In this document: in pieces, positions 20,013-29,866 of the stretch
Numbering within the stretch: position 1 is the stretch's first letter
Layout: each line of letters starts with the position of its first letter
DNA from: Halarchaeum nitratireducens
GTDB lineage: Archaea; Halobacteriota; Halobacteria; Halobacteriales; Halobacteriaceae
Length of the DNA stretch: 64,000 nt
Reading direction: 5' to 3'
NCBI RefSeq assembly: GCF_014647155.1
Contig: NZ_BMOQ01000001.1
Span: forward strand, 186,001-250,000
Notes under the pieces: generated by a model
Seen by the model: only the letters and a program-made list of their open reading frames with translations
The model's database searches: none
Told to the model about the DNA's origin: nothing
Translations under genes and position numbers: made by a program

Positions 20013-21269
20013 ATGAGCGAGCAGCAGGGCGAGCAAGCGTCCGAGGACCGCCGGAAGTACGAGTTCCGGAAGGTCATCGAGAAGCTCCAGGACTACTCCG
20101 GGAGCGGGACGCAACTCGTCTCCATCTACGTCCCCGAGGACAAGCAGGTCTCGGACGTGGTCGCCCACGTCACCCAAGAGCACTCGGAGGCGTCGAACAT
20201 CAAGTCGAAGCAGACGCGTACGGCGGTGCAGGACGCCCTGACCTCCATCAAGGACCGCCTGCGCTACTACGATACGTTCCCCCCGGAGAACGGGATGGTG
20301 CTCTTCTCGGGGTCGATCGACGTCGGGGGCGGCCAGACGGACATGGTGACCGAAGTCCTCGAGTCGCCGCCGGAGCCCGTCCAGTCCTTCCGCTACCACT
20401 GCGACAGCGCCTTTCTGACGGAGCCCCTCAAGAACATGTTCGCGGACAAGGGCCTCTACGGGCTCATCGTCCTCGATCGCCGCGAGGCGAACGTCGGGTG
20501 GCTGAAGGGGAAACGGGTCGAGCCCGTGAAGTCCGCCTCCTCGCTCGTCCCCGGTAAGCAGCGCAAAGGGGGGCAGTCCGCCCAGCGTTTCGCCCGCCTC
20601 CGCCTCGAGGCCATCGACAACTTCTATCAGGAGGTCGCCGAGATGGCGAACGACCTCTTCGTCGACCGGCGCCACGAACTCGACGGCGTCCTCGTCGGCG
20701 GCCCCTCCCCGACGAAGGACGAGTTCCTCGACGGCGACTACCTCCATCACGAGATTCAGGACAAGGTCCTCGGGAAGTTCGACGTCTCGTACACCGACGA
20801 GTCCGGCCTCTACGACCTCGTCGACGCGGGCTCGGCCGCGCTCGCCGAGGCGGCGCTCATGGAGGACAAGAACGCGATGGAATCGTTCTTCAAGGAACTC
20901 CACGACGGCGATCTCGCCACCTACGGCTTCGAGGCGACCCGTCGCAACCTCGTGATGGGGTCCGTCGACGAACTCCTCCTGAGCGAGGACCTCCGGCAGG
21001 ACGTCGTCACCTACGAGTGTGAGAACGGCCACGAGGAACGCGAGGTCATCGATCGCCGAACGGAGGAGATCCCCGTCCACGACTGTTCCGAGTGCGGTGT
21101 GACGGTGGAAGACGGCGAGCGCGAGGACATCATCGATCACCTGATGAACATCGCCGACCAGCGCGGTACCGAGACGACGTTCATCAGCACGGACTTCGAG
21201 AAGGGTGATCAGCTCCTCAACGCTTTCGGCGGGATCGCCGGCCTGCTGCGCTACTCCACCGGCGTGTAA
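20013..21269 (+). CDS. prf1: Peptide chain release factor aRF1
   Basis: Archaeal class I release factor recognising all three stop codons and triggering peptide release. It has 418 residues. The NIKS stop-decoding motif is at 62-65 and the GGQ catalytic motif at about 186-188, within GKQRKGGQSAQRF. The C domain holds a zinc-like CxxC segment (HDCSECGV) and binds the GTPase partner. Full length and intact. It is followed immediately by the first hairpin-array element. Confidence 0.97.
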   Translation: MSEQQGEQASEDRRKYEFRKVIEKLQDYSGSGTQLVSIYVPEDKQVSDVVAHVTQEHSEASNIKSKQTRTAVQDALTSIKDRLRYYDTFPPENGMVLFSGSIDVGGGQTDMVTEVLESPPEPVQSFRYHCDSAFLTEPLKNMFADKGLYGLIVLDRREANVGWLKGKRVEPVKSASSLVPGKQRKGGQSAQRFARLRLEAIDNFYQEVAEMANDLFVDRRHELDGVLVGGPSPTKDEFLDGDYLHHEIQDKVLGKFDVSYTDESGLYDLVDAGSAALAEAALMEDKNAMESFFKELHDGDLATYGFEATRRNLVMGSVDELLLSEDLRQDVVTYECENGHEEREVIDRRTEEIPVHDCSECGVTVEDGEREDIIDHLMNIADQRGTETTFISTDFEKGDQLLNAFGGIAGLLRYSTGV

Positions 21270-21745
21270 AACGACCTTTTGCTGCGCGTCGGCGAAGCCG
21301 ACGCTGGCAAAAGCTCGGCCAAAAGCCATCGTCACCCCCTTTGGGGGTACCTCGGCCTCGCGCCTGTCGGCGCGAGTGAACCGGCGACCGACCGGGTTCT
21401 GGGCGAGACCAAAGGTCCCGCTTGCCCGCACTTACTTCGTTCGCGCGGACTTCGAGCCGTCACCAGAAATCGAGGATTTCTGGTTGGCGAACGAGACGAC
21501 GGAGTCGTCTCGTTAACGCTCGGTCGCCGGACGCTAGCCCTGGCGTTCCGTTCGACGGCTGTCGGCGTCGAACATCTGTTAGGTGCGTGTGCGTACTGAA
21601 CGCCAGTATTCGCGCGAACGAGCGGTCCGAAGGACCCGGTAGTGAGCGTGATTCGCCGCGAGCCGGAGGCTCGCGGGCTTTTTCACCCATGTTTTTGCCA
21701 TGAGCAGTTCGCGCCTCGCGCGAACTCGAGCGGGAAAAAGATGGT
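21270..21745. repeat. Intergenic hairpin-array element, copy A
   Basis: No gene is present between convergent aRF1 and argS. The stretch is a chain of perfect hairpins, mostly with three-base loops. Stems: 21276-21282/21307-21313 enclosing 21286-21293/21297-21304; 21334-21339/21343-21348; 21357-21364/21369-21376; 21462-21471/21475-21484 (10 bp); 21490-21500/21504-21514 (11 bp); 21550-21557/21566-21573; 21656-21664/21668-21676; 21707-21714/21718-21725. Anchors shared with copies B or C include CCAAAAGCC, CCGGGTTCT, CGGACGCTAGCCC (21528-21540), CGAACGAGCG and TTTTTCAC. Function unknown. Confidence 0.8.
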
Positions 21746-23497
21746 CTACATGGAGCGCGGTGCCTCGATCCCGAGGACGTCGAGCGCGTTGGCGAGCGTG
21801 TTGCGGGCGCTCGCCACGAGCGCGAGGCGCGCCCTCCGAACGGCGGGATCGACGTCGTCGGCGAGCACGGGGCACTCGCGGTAGAAGGTGTTGAACGCGT
21901 CGGCGTACTCGCGGGCGAAGGTGGCGATCTGGTGGGGCTCCAAGTCCGTGGCGGCGGCGTCGACGACGCCGGGGAAGCGCGCGGTCTCGCGGAGCAGTTC
22001 GATCTCGGCGTCGGCTTCGAGGAGGCTCGCGTCCGCCTCGTCGGGCGTCTCGGTGTCGTCGAGGATCCCGCAACTACGTGCGTGCGCGTACTGGATATAG
22101 GGCGCGCTCTGCGCTTCGAAGTCGAGCGCCTCGTCCCACTCGAACGTGATGGCCTTCTGGGGTTGTTTGGAGACGATGTCGTACCGGACGGCGCCGACGC
22201 CCACCTGCTCGGCGATCCGCTCGACGTCGTCGGCGTCGATGTCGTCCTCCCGGATGCGGTCGTCGAGGCGTTTCTCGACCTCCTCCCGAGCGCGCTGGAT
22301 GGCCTCGTCGAGCAGGTCGTCGAGGTCGATCCCGGTGCCGCGACGGGTGCTCATCTTCCCCTCGGGGAGGTTGACGTAGGAGTAGATGACGTTCTCCAGC
22401 TGGTCGGTGTCGTTCCCGAGGAGCTCGAGAGCGGCCTGCAGCTGGCCGGCCTGGAGCTTGTGGTCCTCGCCGAGGACGGTGACCGAGCGGTCGTACGCGT
22501 CGAACTTCCACTCGTGGTGGGCGAGGTCGCGCGTCGTGTAGAGGCTCGTCCCGTCCGAACGGAGGAAGACGAGCTTCTTCTCGTATCCCCACTCGGAGAG
22601 GTCGAGCTGCCACGCGCCGTCCTCGATGACGGCCTCGTCGGTCTCCTGCAGGCGCTCGGCGAGTTCTTTCGTACCGCCGTCGCGCATGAACGACGTCTCC
22701 TTTACGAACTCGTCGAACTCGGCGGGGAGCCGGAGCAGACACTCTCGCATCCCGCCGAGGACCTGATCGACGACGCGCTGGACGCGCTCGTAGGTCTCCT
22801 CGTCGCCCTCTTCGAGCCCTTGGAGGATCGATTGGATCTCGTCCTCGGCCGCCTCGACGGCGTCGGGGTGGGCCTCTTCGAGGTAGGCGTTGCCCTTCCG
22901 GTAGTATCGCACGAGGTCGTACTCGACGCGTCCGCGCTCCGGTTCCGAGTCGAGGTCGTCCTCGTCGAACGTCTCGTAGGCCCACGTGAAGACCGCCATC
23001 TGGCGCCCGGCGTCGTTCACGTAGTACTCGGTGGTGACGTCGTGGCCGGCGTAGTCGAGGAGGCGCGCGACGGCGTCGCCGACGATGGGATTTCGCGCCC
23101 GCCCGACGTGGACCGGCCCGGTCGGGTTCGCGGAGGTGTGTTCGACGAGGACGTCCTCCCCCGTCGCGGGGAGCTCGCCGTAGTCGTCGTCGCGCCCGGC
23201 GTCGAGGGTGTCCGCGTAGTATGACGGCGTCGGAAGGACGTTCACGTAGGGGCCCTGCGCGCGGACTTCACGGACGTACTCGTACTCGTCGGCGTCGACG
23301 GCGTCGGCGATCCGAGCGGCGACTTCCGCCGGGGGCGCGCCCAGCTCGCCCGCGAGTCGGAACGCGACGCTGGAGGCGACGACGGCGTCCACGCCTTCCG
23401 GGGGTTCTTCGATACCGAGGTCGTCCGTCGGCAGGTCGAGGGTCTCGAGCGCCCCGGTGAGGGCGGACTCGACCTCCGCACGGAGTGCGAGGAACAT
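21746..23497 (-). CDS. argS: Arginyl-tRNA synthetase
   Basis: Class I aminoacyl-tRNA synthetase charging tRNA-Arg, 583 residues. [15 protein letters not shown] carries the HIGH-type motif. The catalytic core runs through [23 protein letters not shown] split over two strands, and [14 protein letters not shown] carries the KMSKS-type motif. The all-alpha anticodon domain ends the protein. The ATG at 23497 ([10 protein letters not shown]) is preferred to the frame opening at 23524. Its 3' end faces hairpin-array copy A. Confidence 0.96.
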   Translation of the reverse strand: MFLALRAEVESALTGALETLDLPTDDLGIEEPPEGVDAVVASSVAFRLAGELGAPPAEVAARIADAVDADEYEYVREVRAQGPYVNVLPTPSYYADTLDAGRDDDYGELPATGEDVLVEHTSANPTGPVHVGRARNPIVGDAVARLLDYAGHDVTTEYYVNDAGRQMAVFTWAYETFDEDDLDSEPERGRVEYDLVRYYRKGNAYLEEAHPDAVEAAEDEIQSILQGLEEGDEETYERVQRVVDQVLGGMRECLLRLPAEFDEFVKETSFMRDGGTKELAERLQETDEAVIEDGAWQLDLSEWGYEKKLVFLRSDGTSLYTTRDLAHHEWKFDAYDRSVTVLGEDHKLQAGQLQAALELLGNDTDQLENVIYSYVNLPEGKMSTRRGTGIDLDDLLDEAIQRAREEVEKRLDDRIREDDIDADDVERIAEQVGVGAVRYDIVSKQPQKAITFEWDEALDFEAQSAPYIQYAHARSCGILDDTETPDEADASLLEADAEIELLRETARFPGVVDAAATDLEPHQIATFAREYADAFNTFYRECPVLADDVDPAVRRARLALVASARNTLANALDVLGIEAPRSM

Positions 23498-23555
23498 GCT
23501 ACGGCCTGCGGCGCGCGCGCTCAAAGGCGTTCTGAAACGCCGTGCGTCCCCGTGC

Positions 23556-24269
23556 TCAGATCGAGACGGTTTCGCCGTCGTCGGGGATCACGGCCTCCGG
23601 GACCGCCTCGCGGAGGTCGTCGCGTTCGAGCAGGCAGTGGTTGATCGCCCCCATGTGGACGGCGACGACGGGGCAGTCGGCGCGCTCGACTACCCGCCGG
23701 ACGCCCGCCGCGTCCATCGTGATGGGTTCGCTGTCGACGAACTGCGCGGCGCCGGCGTTCACGACGACCGCGTCCAGATCGCGCGCTTCGAGGACCTCGG
23801 CGACCGGATCGTACCAGACGGTGTCGCCCGTGAGGTAGAGCGACTCCGACCCGTCGAGAACGAACCCGCAGACGGGGGCCATCGCTCGCGCCACCTCCCC
23901 GTGGCCGTGGCGCGCGGGCGTTCGCTCGATCGAGACGCCCGCGAACTCTTGTGCGTCCTCGACCGGCCGGACGTCGGTGAGCCCGTCCGCCCGGAAGGCC
24001 TCGGTCTCGGCTGGGTTGCAAAAGAGCGGCGTGTCGGGGTCGACGGCCGTCGTCCACGCGTCCCAGTGGTCCTGGTGGCGGTGCGTGACGAGCACCGCGT
24101 CGTGGTCGAGATCGACGTCCGGGAGGTCGACGAGGGGATTGCGCCGCTGGCGTGGGGTGTTCTCGACCGGCGGGTTCGCGCCGGCCTCGGAGAGCATCGG
24201 ATCGACGAGGAAGCGCGTTCCGTCGAGGTCGACGACGAGCGTCGCGTGGCGCGCGAGGGTCACGTCCAT
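23556..24269 (-). CDS. MBL-fold metallohydrolase
   Basis: A 237-residue metallo-beta-lactamase-fold protein similar to UlaG/YfhI-type hydrolases. It has the metal motif THRHQDHWD (HxHxDH), a later [16 protein letters not shown] with its metal aspartate, and a C-terminal [11 protein letters not shown]. Substrate unknown; relatives act on phosphate or lactone esters. The ATG at 24269 is the family start, although the frame is open to 24734. It is divergent from Taw1 across 108 bases. Confidence 0.87.
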   Translation of the reverse strand: MDVTLARHATLVVDLDGTRFLVDPMLSEAGANPPVENTPRQRRNPLVDLPDVDLDHDAVLVTHRHQDHWDAWTTAVDPDTPLFCNPAETEAFRADGLTDVRPVEDAQEFAGVSIERTPARHGHGEVARAMAPVCGFVLDGSESLYLTGDTVWYDPVAEVLEARDLDAVVVNAGAAQFVDSEPITMDAAGVRRVVERADCPVVAVHMGAINHCLLERDDLREAVPEAVIPDDGETVSI

Positions 24270-24377
24270 GCCCCGTGCGACGGACGCGAGCGGGTTGAAG
24301 GTACGCGAGGCGGTGACGGTCGCCGGCACGGTGCGCGTTCCGCCGCGCTTTTGCCCGCGCGCGACCCGCTTGTGGGT

Positions 24378-25319
24378 ATGCCCGAGCAGGTGGATTCGCC
24401 GAGCTACCACCACGAGAACCACACGGCCGCCCAGACCTGCGGGTGGACGGCGAACGCCCTCCGCGGCGAGGGCACCTGCTACAAGCACGCGTGGTACGGC
24501 ATCCGCTCCCATCGCTGTATCCAGATGACGCCCGTCGTACGCTGTAACGAGCGGTGCGTCTTCTGCTGGCGCGACCACAACGGCCACGCGTACGAACTCG
24601 ACGGCGTCGAGTGGGACGACCCGGAGGCGGTCGTCGACGCCTCTATCGACCTCCAGAAGCGCCTCCTCTCGGGTTTCGGCGGGAACGAGAACGTCCCCCG
24701 CGAGCGCTTCGAGGAGGCCCTCGACCCCAAGCACGTCGCCATCAGCCTCGACGGCGAACCCACCCTGTATCCGTACCTCCCCGAACTCTTAGAGGCGTTT
24801 CACGACCGGGGGCTCACGACGTTCCTCGTCTCCAACGGGACGCGCCCCGAGGTCCTGCGCGAGTGCGACCCCACGCAACTGTACGTCTCGGTCGACGCCC
24901 CCGAGCGCGCGACGTTCGACGACGTCGTGGGCGCGACGGAGGACGACGCGTGGGAGTCGCTGATCGACACGCTCGACGTGCTCGCCGAGAAGGAGGCGAC
25001 GCGAACCGTCCTGCGGACGACGCTCGTGAACGGGGAGAACATGACGAACCCGGATTGGTACGCGGGGCTCTACCGGCGCGCGGACCCCGACTTCGTCGAG
25101 CTGAAGGCGTACATGCACGTCGGACACTCGCGCGGCCGCCTCGACCGGGACTCGATGCCGTCCCCCGAGACGGTCGAGTCCTTCGCGCGGCGGGTCGGAG
25201 AGCACATGCCCGAGCACCCGGTCGTCAAAGTCCAGGAGGCCTCGTCGGTCGCGCTGCTCGCACGCGACGAGGAGACGTGGGTGCCCGCGCTCGCCCCGGG
25301 CGGTGGCTTCTACGATTAA
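24378..25319 (+). CDS. taw1: tRNA 4-demethylwyosine synthase (Taw1/TYW1)
   Basis: Radical SAM enzyme that builds the tricyclic base of wyosine derivatives at G37 of tRNA-Phe, using pyruvate. It has 313 residues. The radical SAM cluster CNERCVFC uses C56, C60 and C63. Three further cysteines at 21, 34 and 47, each 13 apart, match the second Fe-S cluster of archaeal TYW1. The flavodoxin domain of eukaryotic TYW1 is absent, as expected. The ATG at 24378 starts well inside a longer open frame. Confidence 0.95.
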   Translation: MPEQVDSPSYHHENHTAAQTCGWTANALRGEGTCYKHAWYGIRSHRCIQMTPVVRCNERCVFCWRDHNGHAYELDGVEWDDPEAVVDASIDLQKRLLSGFGGNENVPRERFEEALDPKHVAISLDGEPTLYPYLPELLEAFHDRGLTTFLVSNGTRPEVLRECDPTQLYVSVDAPERATFDDVVGATEDDAWESLIDTLDVLAEKEATRTVLRTTLVNGENMTNPDWYAGLYRRADPDFVELKAYMHVGHSRGRLDRDSMPSPETVESFARRVGEHMPEHPVVKVQEASSVALLARDEETWVPALAPGGGFYD

Positions 25320-25376
25320 CTCAGTTCTGAGACGCGTCCCACAACCATTATGCTCCGGCCGCCCGTAGTTCGGGTC

Positions 25377-26072
25377 ATGTCACGGGCAACGCTCGCGGTC
25401 GGGTACGACGAGCTCGCCGCGCTGAAGCTCCTCGCGCTCGACGGCGCGCGCCACGGCGAGGTGAAGGCCTCCTGTGGCGACCTCGCCGATCGGCTCGACG
25501 CCTCGACGCAGACCGCCTCCCGACGCCTCCAAGCGCTGGAGGAGGCCGGCTACGTCGATCGAGACGTCGTCAGCGACGGTCAGTGGGTCGCCATCACCGA
25601 CGACGGCGAGCGGGTCCTCCAGCGCGAGTACGAGGATTACCGACGGGTCTTCGAGGACCCCGCCGAGCTCGCGCTCAGCGGGCGCGTTACGAGCGGGATG
25701 GGCGAGGGCCGCCACTACATCTCGCTCCCCGGCTACAACCGACAGTTCGAGGAACGCCTCGGATACGAGCCGTTCGCGGGAACGCTCAACGTCGAACTCG
25801 ACGAACCCTCACGGCGCGCTCGCTCCGCCATGGAGTCGCTCGGCGGGATCGATATCGACGCGTGGGAGGACGACGAGCGGACGTACGGCTCCGCGACGTG
25901 CTACCCGGCCACCCTCGAAGCCGACGGGGCCTCCTACGACCCCGTCCACGTCATCGTCCCCGACCGAACCCACCACGACGAGACGAAGGTCGAACTCATC
26001 GCCGCGGACAAACTCCGCGACGAACTCGGCCTCGACGACGGTGACGAGGTGATCGTCCGTGTCGCACAGTGA
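25377..26072 (+). CDS. rbkR: RbkR: winged-helix regulator fused to CTP-dependent riboflavin kinase
   Basis: A 231-residue two-domain protein. Residues about 1-85 are a MarR-like winged helix ([20 protein letters not shown] recognition region). Residues about 95-231 are the archaeal CTP-dependent riboflavin kinase, marked by [15 protein letters not shown] and [13 protein letters not shown]. Such fusions (RbkR) make FMN and repress riboflavin genes in response to CTP and FMN. The 14-base overlap with ribB supports that regulon. The ATG at 25377 is used rather than 25350 because it starts at [13 protein letters not shown]. Confidence 0.95.
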   Translation: MSRATLAVGYDELAALKLLALDGARHGEVKASCGDLADRLDASTQTASRRLQALEEAGYVDRDVVSDGQWVAITDDGERVLQREYEDYRRVFEDPAELALSGRVTSGMGEGRHYISLPGYNRQFEERLGYEPFAGTLNVELDEPSRRARSAMESLGGIDIDAWEDDERTYGSATCYPATLEADGASYDPVHVIVPDRTHHDETKVELIAADKLRDELGLDDGDEVIVRVAQ

Positions 26073-26802
26073 CGGCGTGAGCGATCCGGAGACGGGTGCC
26101 GAAAGCCGATCGGCGGACGCCCGGACCGGCGACGCCTCGAACGCGGTCGGCGCGTCGGACGCCGTCGATGCCGCCGTCGACGCGCTCGCACGCGGTGAGC
26201 CGGTGCTCGTCCACGACGCCGCCGACCGCGAAGGGGAAGTCGATCTGATCTATCACGCCGCCGACGTCGCGTCCGAGGCGGTCGCCCGCATGCGCACCGA
26301 CGCCGGTGGGCTGATCTGCACCGCCCTCTCGCACGACGTCTGTGAGGCCTTCGAGCTGCCGTTCCTCGCGGACGCGCTCGACCATCCCGCGGTGACCGAC
26401 GAGGACCTGGCGTACGACGAGCGCGCGTCGTTCAGCCTCACCGTCAATCACCGCGACACCTACACCGGGATCACCGACGACGATCGCTCGCTGACGATCA
26501 CGGCGCTCGCCGAGGCCGCCGCGAACCCCGACGACACGGACTTCCCCGGGACCTTCCGCGCGCCCGGGCACGTCCACCTCCTCCGCGGTGCGCCCGACGG
26601 GCTCGCCGACCGCGAGGGTCACACCGAACTCGGCCTCGCGCTCGCGGCCGCCGCCGAGCGCCCGCCCGCCGTCGTCGTCTGCGAGATGCTCGACGCGGAG
26701 ACCGGCGGCGCGCGGACGCCCGCGGACGCCCGCGACTACGCCGAGGAGCACGGGTTCGTCTACGTCGAGGGGCGCGACGTCCTCGACGCGCTTCGTCGCT
26801 AA
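26059..26802 (+). CDS. ribB: 3,4-dihydroxy-2-butanone 4-phosphate synthase
   Basis: Converts ribulose 5-phosphate to the four-carbon riboflavin precursor. It has 247 residues with [17 protein letters not shown] near the metal-binding acidic loop, [27 protein letters not shown], and [13 protein letters not shown] at 26059 overlaps rbkR by 14 bases; a second GTG at 26077 would start just after the rbkR stop. The first 35 residues are low-complexity. Co-regulated with rbkR by position. Confidence 0.94.
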   Translation: MSHSDGVSDPETGAESRSADARTGDASNAVGASDAVDAAVDALARGEPVLVHDAADREGEVDLIYHAADVASEAVARMRTDAGGLICTALSHDVCEAFELPFLADALDHPAVTDEDLAYDERASFSLTVNHRDTYTGITDDDRSLTITALAEAAANPDDTDFPGTFRAPGHVHLLRGAPDGLADREGHTELGLALAAAAERPPAVVVCEMLDAETGGARTPADARDYAEEHGFVYVEGRDVLDALRR

Positions 26803-26841
26803 CGAGGAACGTTCATTACGTCGGCCGAACATCGTTTCGCC

Positions 26842-27786
26842 ATGCCTGGCTTCGAACAGATGCGCGCCGAGCGCGACTCTCTCGACACCATCTGGATGAA
26901 CGGCGAGTTTACCGACTGGGAGGACGCGACGACGCACGTCCTCACGCACGGCCTCCACTACGGCACCGGCGTCTTCGAGGGCGCGCGGTGTTACGACACC
27001 GAGAACGGCCCCGCGATCTTCCGCTGGGACGCGCACGTCGAACGGCTCTTCGACTCCGCGAAGCCCTACGACATGGAGATCCCCTTCTCCAAGGACGAAC
27101 TCACCGAGGCCACCCTCGAAGTCATCCGCCGCAACGACCTCGAATCCTGTTACATCCGCCCCGTCGCCTACTACGGCTACCACCAACTCGGCGTCTCCCC
27201 GGGTGACTGTCCGACCGACGTCGCCATCGCCGCCTGGCCGTGGGGCGCCTATCTCGGCGAGGAGGCCCTCCGGAACGGCATCGACGTCATGATCTCCTCG
27301 TGGCGCAAACACGCCTCCAGTCAGATCCCGACGAACGCCAAGACGAACGGCCTCTACGTCAACAGCCTCCTCGCCGGCGAGGAGGCCCGCCGGAACGGCT
27401 ACGAGGAGGCCATCGTCCTCAACAAGGAGGGGAACGTCGCCGAGGGTCCCGGCGAGAACGTCTTCATGGTCCGCGACGGCGAACTGTACACCCCCTCGCT
27501 CTCCGAGAGCATCCTCGACGGGATCACCCGCGACACCGTCATCACCCTCGCCGAGGAGCGCGGAATCCCGGTCCACGAGACCGCGATCTCGCGCGGCGAA
27601 CTCAACACCGCGGACGAACTCTTCTTCACCGGCAGCGCCGCCGAAGTCACCCCCATCCGCAAGGTCGACAACGTCGTCATCGGCGAGGGCACGCGGGGTC
27701 CCGTCACCGAGGAGCTCCAGTCCGCGTTCTTCGACCTCGTCGACCGCAAAACCGACGAGCACGACGACTGGTTCACCTACATCTGA
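26842..27786 (+). CDS. ilvE: Branched-chain amino acid aminotransferase
   Basis: PLP fold-type IV aminotransferase for Leu, Ile and Val. It has 314 residues. GLHYGTGVFEGARCY is near residue 35, the PLP lysine is about K167 in TNAKTNGLYVNS, and EGPGENVFMV and FFTGSAAEVTPI follow. Length and motifs are typical. Its TGA lies at the base of the first stem of hairpin-array copy B. Confidence 0.95.
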   Translation: MPGFEQMRAERDSLDTIWMNGEFTDWEDATTHVLTHGLHYGTGVFEGARCYDTENGPAIFRWDAHVERLFDSAKPYDMEIPFSKDELTEATLEVIRRNDLESCYIRPVAYYGYHQLGVSPGDCPTDVAIAAWPWGAYLGEEALRNGIDVMISSWRKHASSQIPTNAKTNGLYVNSLLAGEEARRNGYEEAIVLNKEGNVAEGPGENVFMVRDGELYTPSLSESILDGITRDTVITLAEERGIPVHETAISRGELNTADELFFTGSAAEVTPIRKVDNVVIGEGTRGPVTEELQSAFFDLVDRKTDEHDDWFTYI

Positions 27787-28213
27787 AGCTTTTGCAAGCG
27801 CGCTTCTCGCGCGCTGCAAAAGCTTCACCAAAAGCCTTCCTCGCTCCTGTCGCTCACTACGTTCGCGTTAGTCGCTCGTCGGCCCGAACGCTGCGCGTTC
27901 GGGGAGCTGCGAACCTACCGGGTTCTTCGAACCACTCGGTTCGCGGACGCTAGCCCCGTAGTTCGTTCAGCTACCGCTGTGCGAACGTTCAAACCGGAAG
28001 CCGACACCACGTCGTCCCGTGATCTGACGACTACTACGGGACGCCCAGCGAAATCGGCGACGCGCCGTTCCGTGGACGCGGCGACGACTAGCGGGAGTCG
28101 CCGAACGAGCGAGCGGTGAAGCCGCGAGCGCGCCAGCGCGTCGCCTGTTCGCCTTTTCACTCCGAGTCTCGCGGCTCTCGCCGCCTCGACGGACCCGGCT
28201 ACCCGAGGGACGC
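27787..28213. repeat. Intergenic hairpin-array element, copy B
   Basis: Between convergent ilvE and lysS, with no gene supported. It opens with a long stem GAAGCTTTTGC (27785-27795, starting inside the ilvE stop) paired with GCAAAAGCTTC (27816-27826) and extended inward by AGCGCGC/GCGCGCT with one bulged A. Further stems are 27883-27891/27895-27903 (9 bp) and 27928-27933/27938-27943. Anchors shared with copy A: CCAAAAGCC, CCGGGTTCT, CGGACGCTAGCCC (27944-27956), CGAACGAGCG, CCGCGAGC and TTTTCAC. The right third diverges. Confidence 0.72.
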
Positions 28214-29866
28214 CTACTTCTCGCGGCGCAGGCGCGTCACGACGAACTCCCGGTCAAGGTCAGCGAGGAACTGCCCGAGCTTCGGGCCCTGCTCCTCGTC
28301 GAAGAAGAGCCGGTAGCCCGTCGCGAAGAAGTCGCCGATGTCGATGTCGTGGCGCTTCGCGGTCTCGTAGACCTCTCCCTGAAGGGTCTCGCCGTCGGGT
28401 TCTTCGTCCTCGATGAAGGCCGCGAGGTCGTCGAGCGCCGCCGCCGTCTCCTCGTCCACGTCGACCGCCGGCATCGTCCGGCGTTCGATGCGGTAGTTGT
28501 ACTGGTTGTCCGTGCGCTCGGCCCACTCGCGGGCGCGTTCGACGCGTTCGAGGGCCGCCGCGACCGCCTCCTCGCTCGCACCCTCGGGGATGTGGCCCTC
28601 GCGGCGCGCGATCTCCTCGCGGAGCGCGGGGTCCTCGGTCATCCCGAGGACGGCCGCGAACGTGTACGGGAGGCGGATCGGCCGCTCGTCGGGCACGTCC
28701 CCGACGACGAACGGGTAGATCCGCTCGGCGCGCTCGATCTCCCGCTCGCTCGCGTCCTCGACGTCGCCGTAGTAGAGCCGCTCGAAGCGGTCGAACTCGT
28801 CGACGAGGAGGTCGATACGTTCGATGGAGAAGTCCCGCGCGCGCTTCGGGTCCTTCGTGAAGAAGTAGCGCAGGACGTCCCGCTCGACGAGCTCGAGGAC
28901 GTCGGAGACGAGGACGACGTTCCCGGCCGAGGAACTGAAGGGGTCGCCATCGAGCGTGAACCACTCGTAGACCATCGGCGTCGGGGGCTCGATCCCGAGG
29001 AGGGTCGCGGCGATGTCGGAGCCGGAGGGCCACGACCCCTCGGCGTGGTCCTTCCCGAACGGCTCGAAGTCGACGCCGAGCACCTGCCACTGCGCCGGCC
29101 ACTCGAAGCGCCACGGGAGCTTGCCCTCGCGGAGGGTCGCGGTTCCCGCGTGCCCACAGCCCTCGATGGTCTGGTCGCCCGCGTCCATGTCCGTGCACTC
29201 GTAGTCGACGGTGCCCGCCTCGGCGTCGATGGCGGTGACGGTCTCCGTCACCTTCCCGCAGTTCTCACAGATGGGGTTGAACGGGACGTACGACTCGTCG
29301 ACCTTGTCCTGATACTTCCCGAGGACGTCCCGTGCTTCGTCGGCGCTCGCGAGGAGATCGCGTGTGACGGCCTCGAACTCCCCACTCTCGTAGAGTTCGG
29401 TGTTCGAGACGGTCTCGACGTCGACGCCGAGGCGATCGGCGGAGCGCTCGATGAGGTTCGAGAAGTGCGCGCCGTAAGAGTCACAGCAGCCGAAGGGGTC
29501 CGGGATGTCGGTGTACGGATGCCCGAGGTTCCGTCCGAGCGCGCCCGCGTTCACGTCACCGAGGTCGACGATTTTGCCGTCGAGGTCGGCGAGCTTCCGG
29601 GGGAGTCCGCGGAGCGGGTCACGGTCGTCGGCGGTGAAGAGCTGGCGGACCTCGTGGCCACGCTCGCGGAGGACCTCGGCGACGTAGTATCCCCGCATGA
29701 TCTCGTTCATGTTCCCGAGGTGCGGGACGCCCGAGGGCGATATCCCGCCCTTGACGACGAGCGGGTCGTCTCCACCCCGCGCCTCGACGGCGTCGGCGGC
29801 CTCGTCGGCCCAGAAGACGGCGTCGCCGGTGAGCGTCGCGTGCGGGTCGTACTCGTCGTCGCTCAT
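28214..29866 (-). CDS. lysS: Lysyl-tRNA synthetase, class I
   Basis: The archaeal class I LysRS, unrelated to class II enzymes. It has 550 residues. SGVPHLGNMNE gives the HIGH-type motif and PFSSSAGNVV the KMSKS-type motif. A zinc site is formed by CENCGKV and a later cysteine pair (YECTDMD...EGCGHAG). Its ATG overlaps the stop of pyrH by three bases on the same strand, so the two are co-transcribed. Confidence 0.96.
   Translation of the reverse strand: MSDDEYDPHATLTGDAVFWADEAADAVEARGGDDPLVVKGGISPSGVPHLGNMNEIMRGYYVAEVLRERGHEVRQLFTADDRDPLRGLPRKLADLDGKIVDLGDVNAGALGRNLGHPYTDIPDPFGCCDSYGAHFSNLIERSADRLGVDVETVSNTELYESGEFEAVTRDLLASADEARDVLGKYQDKVDESYVPFNPICENCGKVTETVTAIDAEAGTVDYECTDMDAGDQTIEGCGHAGTATLREGKLPWRFEWPAQWQVLGVDFEPFGKDHAEGSWPSGSDIAATLLGIEPPTPMVYEWFTLDGDPFSSSAGNVVLVSDVLELVERDVLRYFFTKDPKRARDFSIERIDLLVDEFDRFERLYYGDVEDASEREIERAERIYPFVVGDVPDERPIRLPYTFAAVLGMTEDPALREEIARREGHIPEGASEEAVAAALERVERAREWAERTDNQYNYRIERRTMPAVDVDEETAAALDDLAAFIEDEEPDGETLQGEVYETAKRHDIDIGDFFATGYRLFFDEEQGPKLGQFLADLDREFVVTRLRREK

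Noticed and set aside
21270-28213. CRISPR array in the repeat-rich gaps
   Set aside because: The repeated pieces are hairpin arms and anchors at irregular spacing, without uniform direct repeats and spacers, and no cas genes are present.
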